51,318 nucleotides of DNA from JACRBE01 sp964429005 (GTDB lineage: Bacteria; Chlamydiota; Chlamydiia; Chlamydiales; JACRBE01), in assembly GCA_964429005.1 (NCBI GenBank), contig CAYSAJ010000012.1:1-51318 (forward strand), written 5' to 3'. The notes beneath the pieces were generated by a model. That model saw only the letters and a list, made by a program, of their open reading frames with translations. It was not told the DNA's origin and ran no database searches. The translations under genes were made by a program, and so were the position numbers. Positions 33,373 to 42,018 of the stretch are shown here, in pieces (position 1 is the stretch's first letter; each line of letters starts with the position of its first letter).

Positions 33373-34896
33373 ATGGAAAAGAAACCCTGGCCTATTTTCT
33401 TTTTTTTATTTTTCTCTCTCTTTTTTGCGATCGGTTATTTTACTTTCACCCTCATGGCATCTCCTTATATTGTCAGTGAGCTTGGAGGAAGCAACGATAT
33501 TGCCACTTACACTGTGACATTTTACTGTATGGGAAACACGTGGGGAATCCCTTTAGGGCATCATCTATGTGCTCGCCTTGGGACAGTCAGAGTATTAATC
33601 TGTTGCCTTTTGGGACTCTCGTTATTATCTTTTTTTTCTATCATGGTAACGACTTATCCACTTTTTTTAACTCTTCGATTTGCTCAAGGTGCCGTGGCAG
33701 GACCCCTCTATTTCGTTGTTTCCTCCTTGCTTTCATTCTGTGCAAGAGAGGAAAAACGAGCAACAGTCGTCACAATGATTGCCACAATGTTTACAGTAGT
33801 TCCTGTACTTGCGGCTTCTTGGGGAGGATGGATCGCTTATGATTATAATTGGCGCTTCATTTTCATCATCAATATCCCGATCCTCTTATTTCTCATCATT
33901 GGGATTTGGTCTTTCATGAAATCTCTAGTTGTTCCCTGTAAAAAGGAGCCCTTTAATTTCGTTAGCTATGTTTTCTTTGCGATAGGAATAGCTTCCATAG
34001 GATCTGTTTTCCTTCTGGGCCAAGAGATGGACTGGTTTAGGTCAAATCTTATAATTACTTTGACCATACTAGGTGTTGTTTGTTTTAGTTTTTTTGTTAT
34101 TTGGGATTTATTCCAAGAGCACCCTCTTTTCGAACTTCGATTATTGAAAAATATTCCTTTTTTGTTCGCTCTGATCAATTTGGCAGGGCTCTTTTCTGCC
34201 TATTTTGGAATGATTTTGCTTCTAAGTCTTTGGCTTAACCTTTATGTCAATTATACTCCGATTTGGATTGGGGTCTTAGTCGGAACTATGTCTCTCGCAG
34301 GCTTTGTTCCTTACTTTTTGATTAAAGGGCGTTTTGGAAGAAGTGATACTAGGATTCCTCTTCTCATAGCCATTTTGCTTTTTGGTTTTTCATGCTACTA
34401 TACGACGTTTTTTAGTGAATTCGTCGATTTTAAACGAATCGCTTTTTCAAGAATTATTGCAGGGTTCGGCCTTGTGTTTTTTCTTCCTCCCATCTTTCGT
34501 TTATGCTTCCACAGTTTTGAAGAAGAAAAATTCCCAAAAGTACTAGTCTTATTTCAAGTAGTAAGGGCATTTTTTAGCGGGCTTGGCGCTTCTGTTTATA
34601 CAACATTATGGCTTCGGCGGACTGTTTTTTTTCATGAAAGAATGGGGGAGCAGCTCACCCCTTTTTCAACACTCACAGATGGATATTTCGAAAAAGCGGA
34701 CGATTTTGGGCTTAAAGGATTAATAGCAGATGCAGAGCTTAATAAAATACTCGAGCGGAGCGCTGTAGCCCTTGGACTTGATGATACGTTTTATGCAATG
34801 GCCATCGCCCTTTTTTCTCTTCTTGTCCTTCTTATTGCAACTCTAAGCCTTCCTAAAAAAGGGTTTAGGCCGGAGCTGAGCCGGACTCAGGAATAG
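33373..34896 (+). CDS. EmrB-like MFS drug exporter (DHA2 family)
   Basis: Inner-membrane proton antiporter and third part of the efflux operon; 507 residues with about fourteen hydrophobic segments, as expected of the 14-helix DHA2 group. GNTWGIPLGHHLCARLGTVR is the loop between helices 2 and 3, RFAQGAVAGPLYFVVSSLL carries the motif B region, and FIFIINIPILLFLII follows the fifth helix. Substrates may be lipophilic drugs or the cell's own products. The 3' end overlaps the convergent pseudo-PP2C gene by 32 bp. Confidence 0.9.
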   Translation: MEKKPWPIFFFLFFSLFFAIGYFTFTLMASPYIVSELGGSNDIATYTVTFYCMGNTWGIPLGHHLCARLGTVRVLICCLLGLSLLSFFSIMVTTYPLFLTLRFAQGAVAGPLYFVVSSLLSFCAREEKRATVVTMIATMFTVVPVLAASWGGWIAYDYNWRFIFIINIPILLFLIIGIWSFMKSLVVPCKKEPFNFVSYVFFAIGIASIGSVFLLGQEMDWFRSNLIITLTILGVVCFSFFVIWDLFQEHPLFELRLLKNIPFLFALINLAGLFSAYFGMILLLSLWLNLYVNYTPIWIGVLVGTMSLAGFVPYFLIKGRFGRSDTRIPLLIAILLFGFSCYYTTFFSEFVDFKRIAFSRIIAGFGLVFFLPPIFRLCFHSFEEEKFPKVLVLFQVVRAFFSGLGASVYTTLWLRRTVFFHERMGEQLTPFSTLTDGYFEKADDFGLKGLIADAELNKILERSAVALGLDDTFYAMAIALFSLLVLLIATLSLPKKGFRPELSRTQE

Positions 34897-36658
34897 AGGG
34901 AAGGGAACGAACCCCTCTTGCTGCCTTGGCTGCTGTAGATCTCATCGCAGCAGGCTGCGGTACAGCTACAGCTAATATAGGCATAAACGCAAATCCTTTT
35001 TTGCGAAGCTCTGGCTTACTTCTAAGTCTATCTGCAAGTAATTGATTAAAGTAGTTGATGTGAGTTTGTGGATTCATGCCTACTTTAAAAGGAATCGAGC
35101 GCAAAATCTGCCTGATTTCATTAATATGAAGAGCCTCATGTACTCCAGAAGAAGCAAGAAAAACAACATCCCCAGGAAGAACTCGAGTTGCAGTAACTAG
35201 AGGTCGATCATCGATCCTAAAAATGGGCTCGAGCTTTTTTGAAAGACCAGCTCTTTTTCCTCTAAATCCAACCCCTCTTGATACTTCGGCTACGGGCTCT
35301 GCGGCAGGCACTTTTCTGCGTGGCATGTGAATGAGTTTTGCAATCAGTCTTGAAGATTCAGCAGCTTCTGAGTGGTCCTCAGGATCAATTTCTGGAAAAG
35401 TTGCGGCGCTAGCGTCTCTTTGAGCAGGAGCTACAATCGATGCAAGACCCTCTCTTGCTGCATCAAAACGAGCTTTTTCTGAAGGGTCTGAAGAGTCTCT
35501 TGTGATAGAAAGGGGCAGGGCCCTTTGATCTCTCAGTTGGAATAGGGTGCTCTCACATCGACCTAGTGTTCCAGTATAAACCATCCCTTCTATGCTATTT
35601 AAATAGGAAAGAGTGATTTCGATTCCTTCTTTATCTTTAACCGATTTTGTGGAAAGAATCATCCGATTGAGGTCTCGTAGAGTAAGGTGAAGCGCTTCAT
35701 AAGCATTTCCGTTACGCTGCTGTAATCTCTTAGCAAAATCTTGCTCTAAAAATTTAGGAATTTTTCCTGCGATCGATATGGGAATGTTTCCTTCAATGAC
35801 GATACCTAATACCCCTTGAGGCGCTTTCACAGCGCAAGCTCTACTGTAACCAGAGGGATCTGTCCCTTGAAAATGAGGAGCGATTGAAAAACGAATAGGG
35901 CGATGATCGGGGCAACGCTCTCTAACAGCGATGTCCTCTTCAGTTAAGAAAGTACCGCCAGGAGTTGGCTCATAAGTTCTGGATCGTTTTTCTATTACTC
36001 CAGCCATAAGTCCTTTGTGCATGAGGGCTCTAGCTTCTGCAGGAGGTCTAGGTCTTAGTGGAGGAAAATGAAATGACCTTGTAGGAGGTAGAGTTCTCTC
36101 CGTCGCTTTAGGCTCAGCAGGAAGAGGAGAAGAAGTGGTTGCTACATCTGTGAGCTGGTGGGAATGAGGGGCTTTTGAGGCTTCACTTTGAGGCAATGAT
36201 CCATCAATAAGTCTAACATGAGGCTGCGGAAATTCAGCAGGGGCTTCAGGGGTAAGGTATTTGCTTTGGGCGGAGGCAATGTATGAATGGGAAATCTCTT
36301 CTGTTTCATCAAATCGAACCGCGACGCGGTGACTTCTTGCCTCAGGTTTTTTTACTTCTGAAGTTATATGATCTATTTTTTTTCCTAAAAGGGGATCCTC
36401 AGGAGATGAAGAAATCAATGAGATCGCTTTCATGATCGATTTTTGTGCTACCATTCGAATTATATCAATAAGCCCAAAAAGACCACCTAAAATAGGAGTT
36501 ATTTCAGCGACTCCGACAACAATATGAAAGACCTTTGAGAGAAGGTTATCAGCTTTGTTTGCCGCTGCAAAATGCTCTTTGGCTACCCAGTAGCCGCCGA
36601 GAGTCACAATACCAGCTGCTAATGCTGGAAGATTTGAGAAATAGTCTGTTTTATTCAT
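34865..36658 (-). CDS. Membrane-anchored PP2C-like protein, probably catalytically dead
   Basis: The 597-residue protein has two hydrophobic segments (about 9-27 and 44-71), a Pro/Ser-rich linker (130-215), and a domain from about 250 to 545 that follows the PP2C phosphatase plan. VLGIVIEGN (283-291) stands where FGVFDGHGG is expected. YTGTLGRCE stands for VANVGDSRA, and LPLSITRDSSDPSEKARFDA matches the helix after LSxDH. VVFLASSGVHEALHINEI stands for FLILASDGLWDVLSNEE. The metal-binding Asp of each box is lost, so phosphatase activity is unlikely; a phosphoprotein-binding pseudophosphatase is more probable. The fold assignment is by eye. An Inc-like location is inferred from the N-terminus. 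Confidence 0.65.
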   Translation of the reverse strand: MNKTDYFSNLPALAAGIVTLGGYWVAKEHFAAANKADNLLSKVFHIVVGVAEITPILGGLFGLIDIIRMVAQKSIMKAISLISSSPEDPLLGKKIDHITSEVKKPEARSHRVAVRFDETEEISHSYIASAQSKYLTPEAPAEFPQPHVRLIDGSLPQSEASKAPHSHQLTDVATTSSPLPAEPKATERTLPPTRSFHFPPLRPRPPAEARALMHKGLMAGVIEKRSRTYEPTPGGTFLTEEDIAVRERCPDHRPIRFSIAPHFQGTDPSGYSRACAVKAPQGVLGIVIEGNIPISIAGKIPKFLEQDFAKRLQQRNGNAYEALHLTLRDLNRMILSTKSVKDKEGIEITLSYLNSIEGMVYTGTLGRCESTLFQLRDQRALPLSITRDSSDPSEKARFDAAREGLASIVAPAQRDASAATFPEIDPEDHSEAAESSRLIAKLIHMPRRKVPAAEPVAEVSRGVGFRGKRAGLSKKLEPIFRIDDRPLVTATRVLPGDVVFLASSGVHEALHINEIRQILRSIPFKVGMNPQTHINYFNQLLADRLRSKPELRKKGFAFMPILAVAVPQPAAMRSTAAKAARGVRSLPSIPESGSAPA

Positions 36659-36798
36659 ATTATTACTAGTTTTAAATATCTTATAATTATAAAGATTTTA
36701 ATATTTAATATTAATTAAAATAAACACTATTATGTAATTAAAAGTTGTTAAAAACCATAGAGTTAGGTATATTCACTCTAAGAATATGGGAATAAATT

Positions 36799-37278
36799 AT
36801 GGAAAATCATGCCCCTTTTATGAAAAGAGCCATAGCTCTCGGAGCTGAGGCGGCCTTTATCCTCAAAAGCGGAGGCCCATTTGGGGCTGTCATTGTGAAG
36901 GATGGCAAAATCATCGCAGAAGGATGGAATCGGGTTATTGAGACGAAAGATCCTACTCGCCATGCTGAGATGGAGGCGATCCGAAAGGCATCGGAGGTTT
37001 TGGGCCATTTTAAATTTGACGGCTGCATCCTTTATACAAGCTCAGAGCCCTGTCCTATGTGCTTATCTGCTTGTTACTGGGCAGGCCTATCCAGAATTTA
37101 TTATGCGTCTGGGGTTGTTGAGGCTTTTAAATTTGGTAATTTTGATGATTCTTTCATTTATGAAGAACTAATAAAAGAGCCTTCGATGAGGTCTATACCC
37201 ATGGAGCAGATCTTTAAAGATGAATCCTTGCCCATCTGGAAGAAATATCAACAGATGGAAGAAAAAACTCATTACTAA
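36799..37278 (+). CDS. guaD: Guanine deaminase-like nucleoside/base deaminase
   Basis: Zinc hydrolase of the cytidine deaminase fold, 159 residues. The zinc and proton-shuttle motif is HAEMEAIRKA and the second zinc site is SEPCPMCLSACYWAGLSRI. The C-terminal DDSFIYEELIKEPSMRSIPM resembles Bacillus GuaD rather than the tRNA adenosine deaminase TadA, so guanine to xanthine is the likeliest reaction. It would act in purine turnover in the cytosol. It overlaps the NagZ gene tail to tail by 4 bp. Confidence 0.85.
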   Translation: MENHAPFMKRAIALGAEAAFILKSGGPFGAVIVKDGKIIAEGWNRVIETKDPTRHAEMEAIRKASEVLGHFKFDGCILYTSSEPCPMCLSACYWAGLSRIYYASGVVEAFKFGNFDDSFIYEELIKEPSMRSIPMEQIFKDESLPIWKKYQQMEEKTHY

Positions 37279-38858
37279 GGATCTTTGACCAAAATTTGGT
37301 ATACCGCCTCCAAAGAGGGCAAACTAGGACTAAATGTTGTAATTACTCCTTTCGCTGTGTCAAAAAGTTCAGCGTCAAGAGGGTCTCTCAAACAAACCAC
37401 AACCACTTGTTTGCCATCGCCAAGGAGCTTTTGAATCCAGAAATTCTGGGAGGGAAATTTCCAAGCATTGTAGGTAAAAAAAATTACAACATTTTTTTCT
37501 TTGAGTCTCGTCTGATGAGACTCGATAGTGATAGGGGAAGGATTGAGCCCCTCGAAAAAGATCAGCTCTGCTCTATTTAAAGATGAAAAAGAAGATTTGA
37601 CCATAGTTTGTCTAATCAATTCGGGAGCGATCACAGCGAAGGGTTCTGCTCTTGTTAAATGAAACGAGGATTCTAGTGTTTTTCGAACAGCTAAACGTGC
37701 AATTTCTTCTGCGATAGCTTTGCTATCATATTTGATTTCAAAATGAGCTTGCTGAGATTGACGTAATTTTTTTTCTTTTAACAAAATGATCCGATTGACA
37801 GATTCATCAAGCCTTTGCAATGAAATTCTTCCCTCTTTAACCGCATCCACCAAGTAGGCATGGATCCGCTTAATATCAGAAGGGGTAAGCTCAAAATATT
37901 CCCGATGGGAGGTGAGCTGTTTACCTCCTAATACTAGAACATCACAGCCTGCATTGAAAGCTCTGAGGGCCAACTCTTCAACGTTTTGGCATACCTCTAA
38001 TAACCCTTCCATAACAAGCGAATCAGACAAAATAAGCCCTTTGAAACCAATTTTTTCTCGCAGGTAGCCCAAAGCTTTTGAAGAAAGAGTAACGCAATTT
38101 TCATTATCAAGAGCTTTTACGAGGATATGGGCTGTTACAACAGCATCAGCAAAAGGAGCTAAAACAGAGAAAGGAGCTAGATCTAATCTCTCCAATTCTT
38201 CTAGGTTTTTGCGAACTATGGGAAGAGCCTCATGAGAATCAATTTCTACATCTCCATGACCAGGAAAATGTTTTAAAGAAGTGAGGATGCCAGCATCTTC
38301 ATAGCCAGCTAATACGCTTCGGCCAAAAGCGATGACTCTTTCAGGATCCTTCCCAAAAGAGCGAATACCAATCACAGGATTTCTTGGATTGCTGTTTACA
38401 TCGACAACAGGAGATAAATTAAAATTAATGCCGACACTTCTCAGTTCGATTCCCATGATTTGGGCTGCTTGCTTTGCTAAATCTATTCGGTTTGTTTCAC
38501 CGAGGGCTCGATTGCCCGGAAAAATTGTAAAACCATTTTCAAGTCTTGCAACAAGACCCCCTTCTTGATCAGCGGCGATAAAAAGAGGGATTTGTGCTTT
38601 AGTGTTAAGCGCCGCTGTTTGTAACTCTTCACTGAGGTGCTTTACTTGGAGAGGATCTGAAAGCTTGTTTGCCCAATTATAATAAATGATCCCTCCCACA
38701 TGGAGATCATGAATCATCTCCAATGCATCCTCATTCATCGTTTCTCCTTTGAAATGGACCATTAAGATTTGCCCAACTTTTTCTTCTAAGGACAAATCTT
38801 GCCCATGGAGTGCTAAATTTGAGAGGATGGTAAAAGCTAATAGAATGTAGGGTTTCAT
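37275..38858 (-). CDS. nagZ: Exported NagZ-like beta-N-acetylhexosaminidase (GH3)
   Basis: Cleaves N-acetylglucosamine from muropeptide fragments. The 527-residue protein starts with a signal peptide (MKPYILLAFTILSNLALHGQ). The GH3 barrel contains IPLFIAADQEGGLVARL, NFNLSPVVDVNSNPRNPVIG, the NagZ-specific acid/base loop KHFPGHGDVEIDSH and the nucleophile Asp in GLILSDSLVMEGL. A C-terminal alpha/beta domain of about 150 residues follows, as in the exported two-domain Bacillus enzyme. Escherichia coli NagZ is a 341-residue cytosolic protein. The ATG at 38858 was preferred over one six codons earlier because it gives a clean signal peptide. Confidence 0.88.
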   Translation of the reverse strand: MKPYILLAFTILSNLALHGQDLSLEEKVGQILMVHFKGETMNEDALEMIHDLHVGGIIYYNWANKLSDPLQVKHLSEELQTAALNTKAQIPLFIAADQEGGLVARLENGFTIFPGNRALGETNRIDLAKQAAQIMGIELRSVGINFNLSPVVDVNSNPRNPVIGIRSFGKDPERVIAFGRSVLAGYEDAGILTSLKHFPGHGDVEIDSHEALPIVRKNLEELERLDLAPFSVLAPFADAVVTAHILVKALDNENCVTLSSKALGYLREKIGFKGLILSDSLVMEGLLEVCQNVEELALRAFNAGCDVLVLGGKQLTSHREYFELTPSDIKRIHAYLVDAVKEGRISLQRLDESVNRIILLKEKKLRQSQQAHFEIKYDSKAIAEEIARLAVRKTLESSFHLTRAEPFAVIAPELIRQTMVKSSFSSLNRAELIFFEGLNPSPITIESHQTRLKEKNVVIFFTYNAWKFPSQNFWIQKLLGDGKQVVVVCLRDPLDAELFDTAKGVITTFSPSLPSLEAVYQILVKDP

Positions 38859-38931
38859 AAAGAAACCCCATATCATAGAATCATTAAATAAATCAATCGA
38901 TCCCTAGAAAGATCGTAACACTAAAGAATAT

Positions 38932-39606
38932 TTACTTTGTCATGATTAGCGCTGTAGGTTCGCTTTCTGCGATTCCATGGATGGAGGTCGCTACGTTCAC
39001 CCAGTTATCGTAAACATGATCCAGATCTTCTCTATCTGAAGTGCAACATCCGATCTTAATGAGCATAGCCATAATGCAGACAAAGCTAATCACACTAGAA
39101 GCTATCAAAAGCTCAAAAGATCCCTTAGCCACTGCAGCAATCAAAAGCACATCTGCAGCCAGTATAGCAACATTAAAAGCTACACCAGCGAGATTGCCTC
39201 GTTTTGCTTCGTGATAAATTTCATGCATTCTAAAGGCTGCATCTGCTGCCCCTGCAACGATCAAGAGAAGAGGGCTGAGGGCAATGATCGCAGCGATCCC
39301 AATGACAAGACCTGCAACCTGTGTGACTAAAGCAATTTTACCCCATAAATCTCGATCATTCCATTGCTGGGTTCCTTTGATACCTGAAGCGAGTAAACAA
39401 ATCCCCCTAGAAGCAAGAGAAGCTGCAATAGCTCCACCTGGCACCATGCTCACAACGCTGCATATGAGACCAGCAAAGAGTAATACTCTTTGGACCAAAA
39501 TATGAGTTTCAGGGGCTAAGATACAAGAAGGAGGAACTTTAGGAAGTTCACATGAAAGAGTTGGAAAACAACTACCAATAGATCTTTGAGAGGTTATAGC
39601 TGCCAT
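38932..39606 (-). CDS. Four-segment Inc-like membrane protein, family member A
   Basis: A 224-residue product with no cleavable signal. Two pairs of hydrophobic segments lie at about 35-70, 85-125 and 140-182, spaced by short polar loops. Landmarks shared with the genes at 39622, 40549 and 50266 are an Arg-x-x-x-x-Leu after the first pair (SRGICLLASG), IALSPLLLIVAGAADAAFR, a polar loop with a short helix, and a last pair built as DVLLIAAVAKGSFELLIASS. AAGGA lies before the ATG. The family is unknown to me; the layout suggests insertion into an inclusion or other host-derived membrane. Confidence 0.75.
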   Translation of the reverse strand: MAAITSQRSIGSCFPTLSCELPKVPPSCILAPETHILVQRVLLFAGLICSVVSMVPGGAIAASLASRGICLLASGIKGTQQWNDRDLWGKIALVTQVAGLVIGIAAIIALSPLLLIVAGAADAAFRMHEIYHEAKRGNLAGVAFNVAILAADVLLIAAVAKGSFELLIASSVISFVCIMAMLIKIGCCTSDREDLDHVYDNWVNVATSIHGIAESEPTALIMTK

Positions 39607-39621
39607 AATTTTTTTCCTTTT

Positions 39622-40386
39622 TTATTTTTTGGTAAATATTTGAGGAAGAGTCAGTGAGCTCATCGCGCTCATTAAACCAATTCCAAGAGTCTCATAGGGT
39701 ACAAAAGCCCCTTCTCCTCTTTGCCATTTTACAAATTGGATCGTCATAAAAATTGCAATGGCTAGTAAGTTGCAAACAGAAGCGGCTAAAAGAAGTTGCC
39801 ATGAGCCGCTAGCCAAGGCTCCGATTCCTAGTACATCAATGACGAGAAACGTTGCATGGAATGCGAATGTACCCCAATCTTTTGCATCATAACTTTTTTT
39901 CATCTCTATCGCTCGATAGACAACATCCATCACTAATGAAGCGATCATCAATGCAGGAGATAATGCAGCTAAAGCGGCCAGTCCTAGGACGCCACACGCA
40001 ATTTGAGCTACGATCGAAGCTTTGCCAAGAAGGGTCGTTTCTTTCGGAAGCTGTTGGTAGCCAAATATGAGCTGGGAGAGGCATGAAATTGATCTCATCG
40101 TAAGTCCACCCACAAAAGACAAGGGTGGGATGGAGGCTAAGATAATTGAACCGAGTGTAGCGACAAAAAGCCCCAGTTGGACATCTCTATAGGTTTGTTG
40201 GGATAGAGGGGGAAGCCGAGGACAAGAAATGGAAGGAAAATGAAAAGTCCAGCGCTGTGGCGTAGGTTGGGCTGTGCTAGTACCTTGTGCCCTTAAGTGA
40301 GCAGTCCCAGTTATAGGAGGGGTGCCGCCAGGCGGAGCTCCACCTAGTACGTGGCCTGGGCCCGTAAAAGCAGTTCGGGAAGCCAT
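39622..40386 (-). CDS. Four-segment Inc-like membrane protein, family member B
   Basis: A 254-residue paralogue of its neighbours. A Gly/Pro/Thr-rich, likely disordered N-terminus (residues 1-60) precedes the hydrophobic core. The core has IPPLSFVGGLTMRSISCLSQ, LAALSPALMIASLVMDVVYR and DVLGIGALASGSWQLLLAAS, aligned without gaps of note to member C. AAGGA lies before the ATG, and it runs 15 bp upstream of member A, so the two are co-transcribed. Upstream the 40387-40548 gap holds a terminator for member C and AT-rich DNA. Confidence 0.75.
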   Translation of the reverse strand: MASRTAFTGPGHVLGGAPPGGTPPITGTAHLRAQGTSTAQPTPQRWTFHFPSISCPRLPPLSQQTYRDVQLGLFVATLGSIILASIPPLSFVGGLTMRSISCLSQLIFGYQQLPKETTLLGKASIVAQIACGVLGLAALAALSPALMIASLVMDVVYRAIEMKKSYDAKDWGTFAFHATFLVIDVLGIGALASGSWQLLLAASVCNLLAIAIFMTIQFVKWQRGEGAFVPYETLGIGLMSAMSSLTLPQIFTKK

Positions 40387-40504
40387 AATAATCCTTGTTA
40401 AATCATCGATAGTTTATTAATAATAAATAATTAATTCAACCATCTAATTAATAAATTATGATTATTAATTTAAAAAATTATTAATTAAAATTTTAAATAC
40501 TAAT

Positions 40505-40536
40505 TGTCCATAAAAAACAGACGTTTTTTATGGACA
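40505..40536 (-). terminator. Perfect 14-bp hairpin after member C
   Basis: TGTCCATAAAAAAC (40505-40518) and its complement (40523-40536) flank a 4-nt loop, 13 bp beyond the stop at 40549. The stem itself supplies a run of six T. Confidence 0.8.
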
Positions 40537-40548
40537 AAGAGAAGCTCT

Positions 40549-41163
40549 CTAAAAGAAGAGAGCGGATGAGCGAATCGCCTCTAATGGGGCATAGAAACGC
40601 CCTTTGAGAGGATCACTAGAAAGAACAGGATCGGTTGTGCATATCGCATGGATAATAGCATATGCTACCGTCACTGTCAGCACCACAGAAGATGCTACAA
40701 CCGTTTGCCACGATCCTGCAGCGATACCTGCTATCATTAAAATGTCTGCGCCAAGTAAACACAGATGAACAAAAGCATGCTGCAATTTTCCTTCAAGGCA
40801 GTTTTTCCCTATTTGTGATACACGATGAACAATATCAACAGCTAAGGAAGCAATTAGAAAAATAGGAGATAATAAAGCAATCCCTATGATCCCTAAAGTA
40901 GCAGCAGCTACCTGCAGGGTCATTAAAGCAATTGCTTTAAAGCCCTCTTTTGGAGCATCACTTGCTCCTGTAAATATATAGGATAACAGCCCAATTGAGC
41001 GACCCGCTAAGGCTGCACCAACGGAAAGAGGCGGAATTGCATACAATATTGAAGAAATTGCAATACCTGCCACAACGAAAACTTGGGCTTTAGTTTGAAC
41101 ATCAGGCACTGTCAATGATGTTATTGCAGTGCTTGCTCCTGAGGAGTGTACTGGTGAGGCCAT
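40549..41163 (-). CDS. Four-segment Inc-like membrane protein, family member C
   Basis: A 204-residue paralogue with the core of the family: AIPPLSVGAALAGRSIGLLS, IALLSPIFLIASLAVDIVHR and DILMIAGIAAGSWQTVVASS. The start at 41163 lies inside the HIT gene, which it overlaps by 43 bp in another frame. It is supported by AAGGAG 11 nt upstream and by an N-terminus (MASPVHSSG) like those of members A and B. It is therefore likely read from the HIT gene transcript. Confidence 0.75.
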   Translation of the reverse strand: MASPVHSSGASTAITSLTVPDVQTKAQVFVVAGIAISSILYAIPPLSVGAALAGRSIGLLSYIFTGASDAPKEGFKAIALMTLQVAAATLGIIGIALLSPIFLIASLAVDIVHRVSQIGKNCLEGKLQHAFVHLCLLGADILMIAGIAAGSWQTVVASSVVLTVTVAYAIIHAICTTDPVLSSDPLKGRFYAPLEAIRSSALFF

Positions 41164-41675
41164 AATATACTAAGCTCCTTTTTAAGTTGCTCTATATGAG
41201 TTTGCATCTCCTGAGCAGAAATGGGCTTAGAAAAAGCGGCCCAAAACATCCTAAAAAGGAAAAAGAGTGTTGAATCATCTCCTAATTTACGAGGAATAAA
41301 ATGGAAGTGAACATGAGGAACAGTTTGTCCCACATCGGTTCCATTTTTTTGTAAAAGTATATAAGGAGAAGTATCCCAAATTTTTTGAGCGGCACTATTT
41401 ACTTTTTGGATAAGAAGACCCATTCTCGCCATTTCTTCTTCAGTGAGGTGTTCAAATCGCTCAACATGCCGTTTAGGAATGATCAAACAATGCCCTTCAA
41501 AAATAGGTTTGTGGGTATAGAGTCCTAATACTAGATCATCCTCATAAAAAGCTTGTCGATGAATTACAGATGGATCGCAAAAAGCGCAGTATGAAGGTAA
41601 CATATGATGCGTTGGTTTTATTAACAGGAATGTAACAAAAGCAATAACAGTTGCAATCAAAAGGAACTTCTTCAT
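41121..41675 (-). CDS. HIT-family hydrolase with N-terminal membrane anchor
   Basis: A 184-residue nucleotide hydrolase/transferase of the histidine triad family: VPHVHFHFIP carries the catalytic His-x-His-x-His, with GHCLIIPKRHVERFEHL and the N-terminal CAFCDP (zinc-type Cys pair). Unlike usual HIT proteins (about 110-140 residues, cytosolic), residues 4-22 are hydrophobic (LLIATVIAFVTFLLI), so it is anchored in the membrane or exported. Ribosome binding site TTGGATGA is near the ATG. The substrate is unknown. Confidence 0.85.
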   Translation of the reverse strand: MKKFLLIATVIAFVTFLLIKPTHHMLPSYCAFCDPSVIHRQAFYEDDLVLGLYTHKPIFEGHCLIIPKRHVERFEHLTEEEMARMGLLIQKVNSAAQKIWDTSPYILLQKNGTDVGQTVPHVHFHFIPRKLGDDSTLFFLFRMFWAAFSKPISAQEMQTHIEQLKKELSILWPHQYTPQEQALQ

Positions 41676-41763
41676 AATTCATCCAAAAATAAAACGATTC
41701 GATTATTTGATTATAGAAAAATAAGGTTTTTCAAAGAAATATAAATAAGCTTTTGACTCAATT

Positions 41764-42018
41764 TTGACAGCTCTCACGGCTAAAGCCGATGGGATTCCTC
41801 ATTCACTGAGAACTGCTTTGCAACAAATTATTGTTGCAAAGTCTTCCACTCTCTCCAAAGGCTAACCCCGTCAGCCCGGCGGTTAGAGTATTCTTCGCTG
41901 CATTAATATCTCTATCCAGCATATTCTTGGATGAAGGACACTCCCAGATTCTATCTCTCAGCTTTAATCTTTTACTGCTATGCTCACAACAGCTGGATCT
42001 TTTAGAAGAGTGGCAAAA
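41764..42018 (-). mobile_element. 3'-terminal remnant of an IS200/IS605-family (tnpB) element
   Basis: Read on the minus strand, the end of a tnpB frame is followed by the right-end sequence GAATCCCATCGGCTTTAGCC and GTGAGAGCTGTCAA. It contains the small hairpin CGGC-TTTA-GCCG (complement of 41778-41789) and ends TCAA (complement of 41764-41767), a right cleavage sequence known from IS608. The left end and the tnpA/tnpB 5' parts are absent, so it is immobile by itself. The RE segment is also where tnpB guide (omega/re) RNA would end. Confidence 0.7.
41803..42018 (-). pseudogene. TnpB (OrfB) C-terminal fragment
   Basis: A 71-codon stretch ending in TGA encodes the tail of a TnpB RNA-guided nuclease. 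FCHSSKRSSCCEHSSKRLKL aligns with the zinc-finger opening usually written F-x-P-S-S-K-x-C-S-x-C-G-H. It is followed by RDRIWECPSSKNMLDRDINA and AKNTLTAGLTGLAFGESG. The last RuvC Asp (DRDINAA) is kept, but the second CxxC of the zinc ribbon is CPSS, missing one Cys, and the catalytic core upstream is gone. Its left part lies inside the 3' end of the gene at 41964, in a different frame. It is therefore a decayed fragment, not a functional nuclease. Confidence 0.75.
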
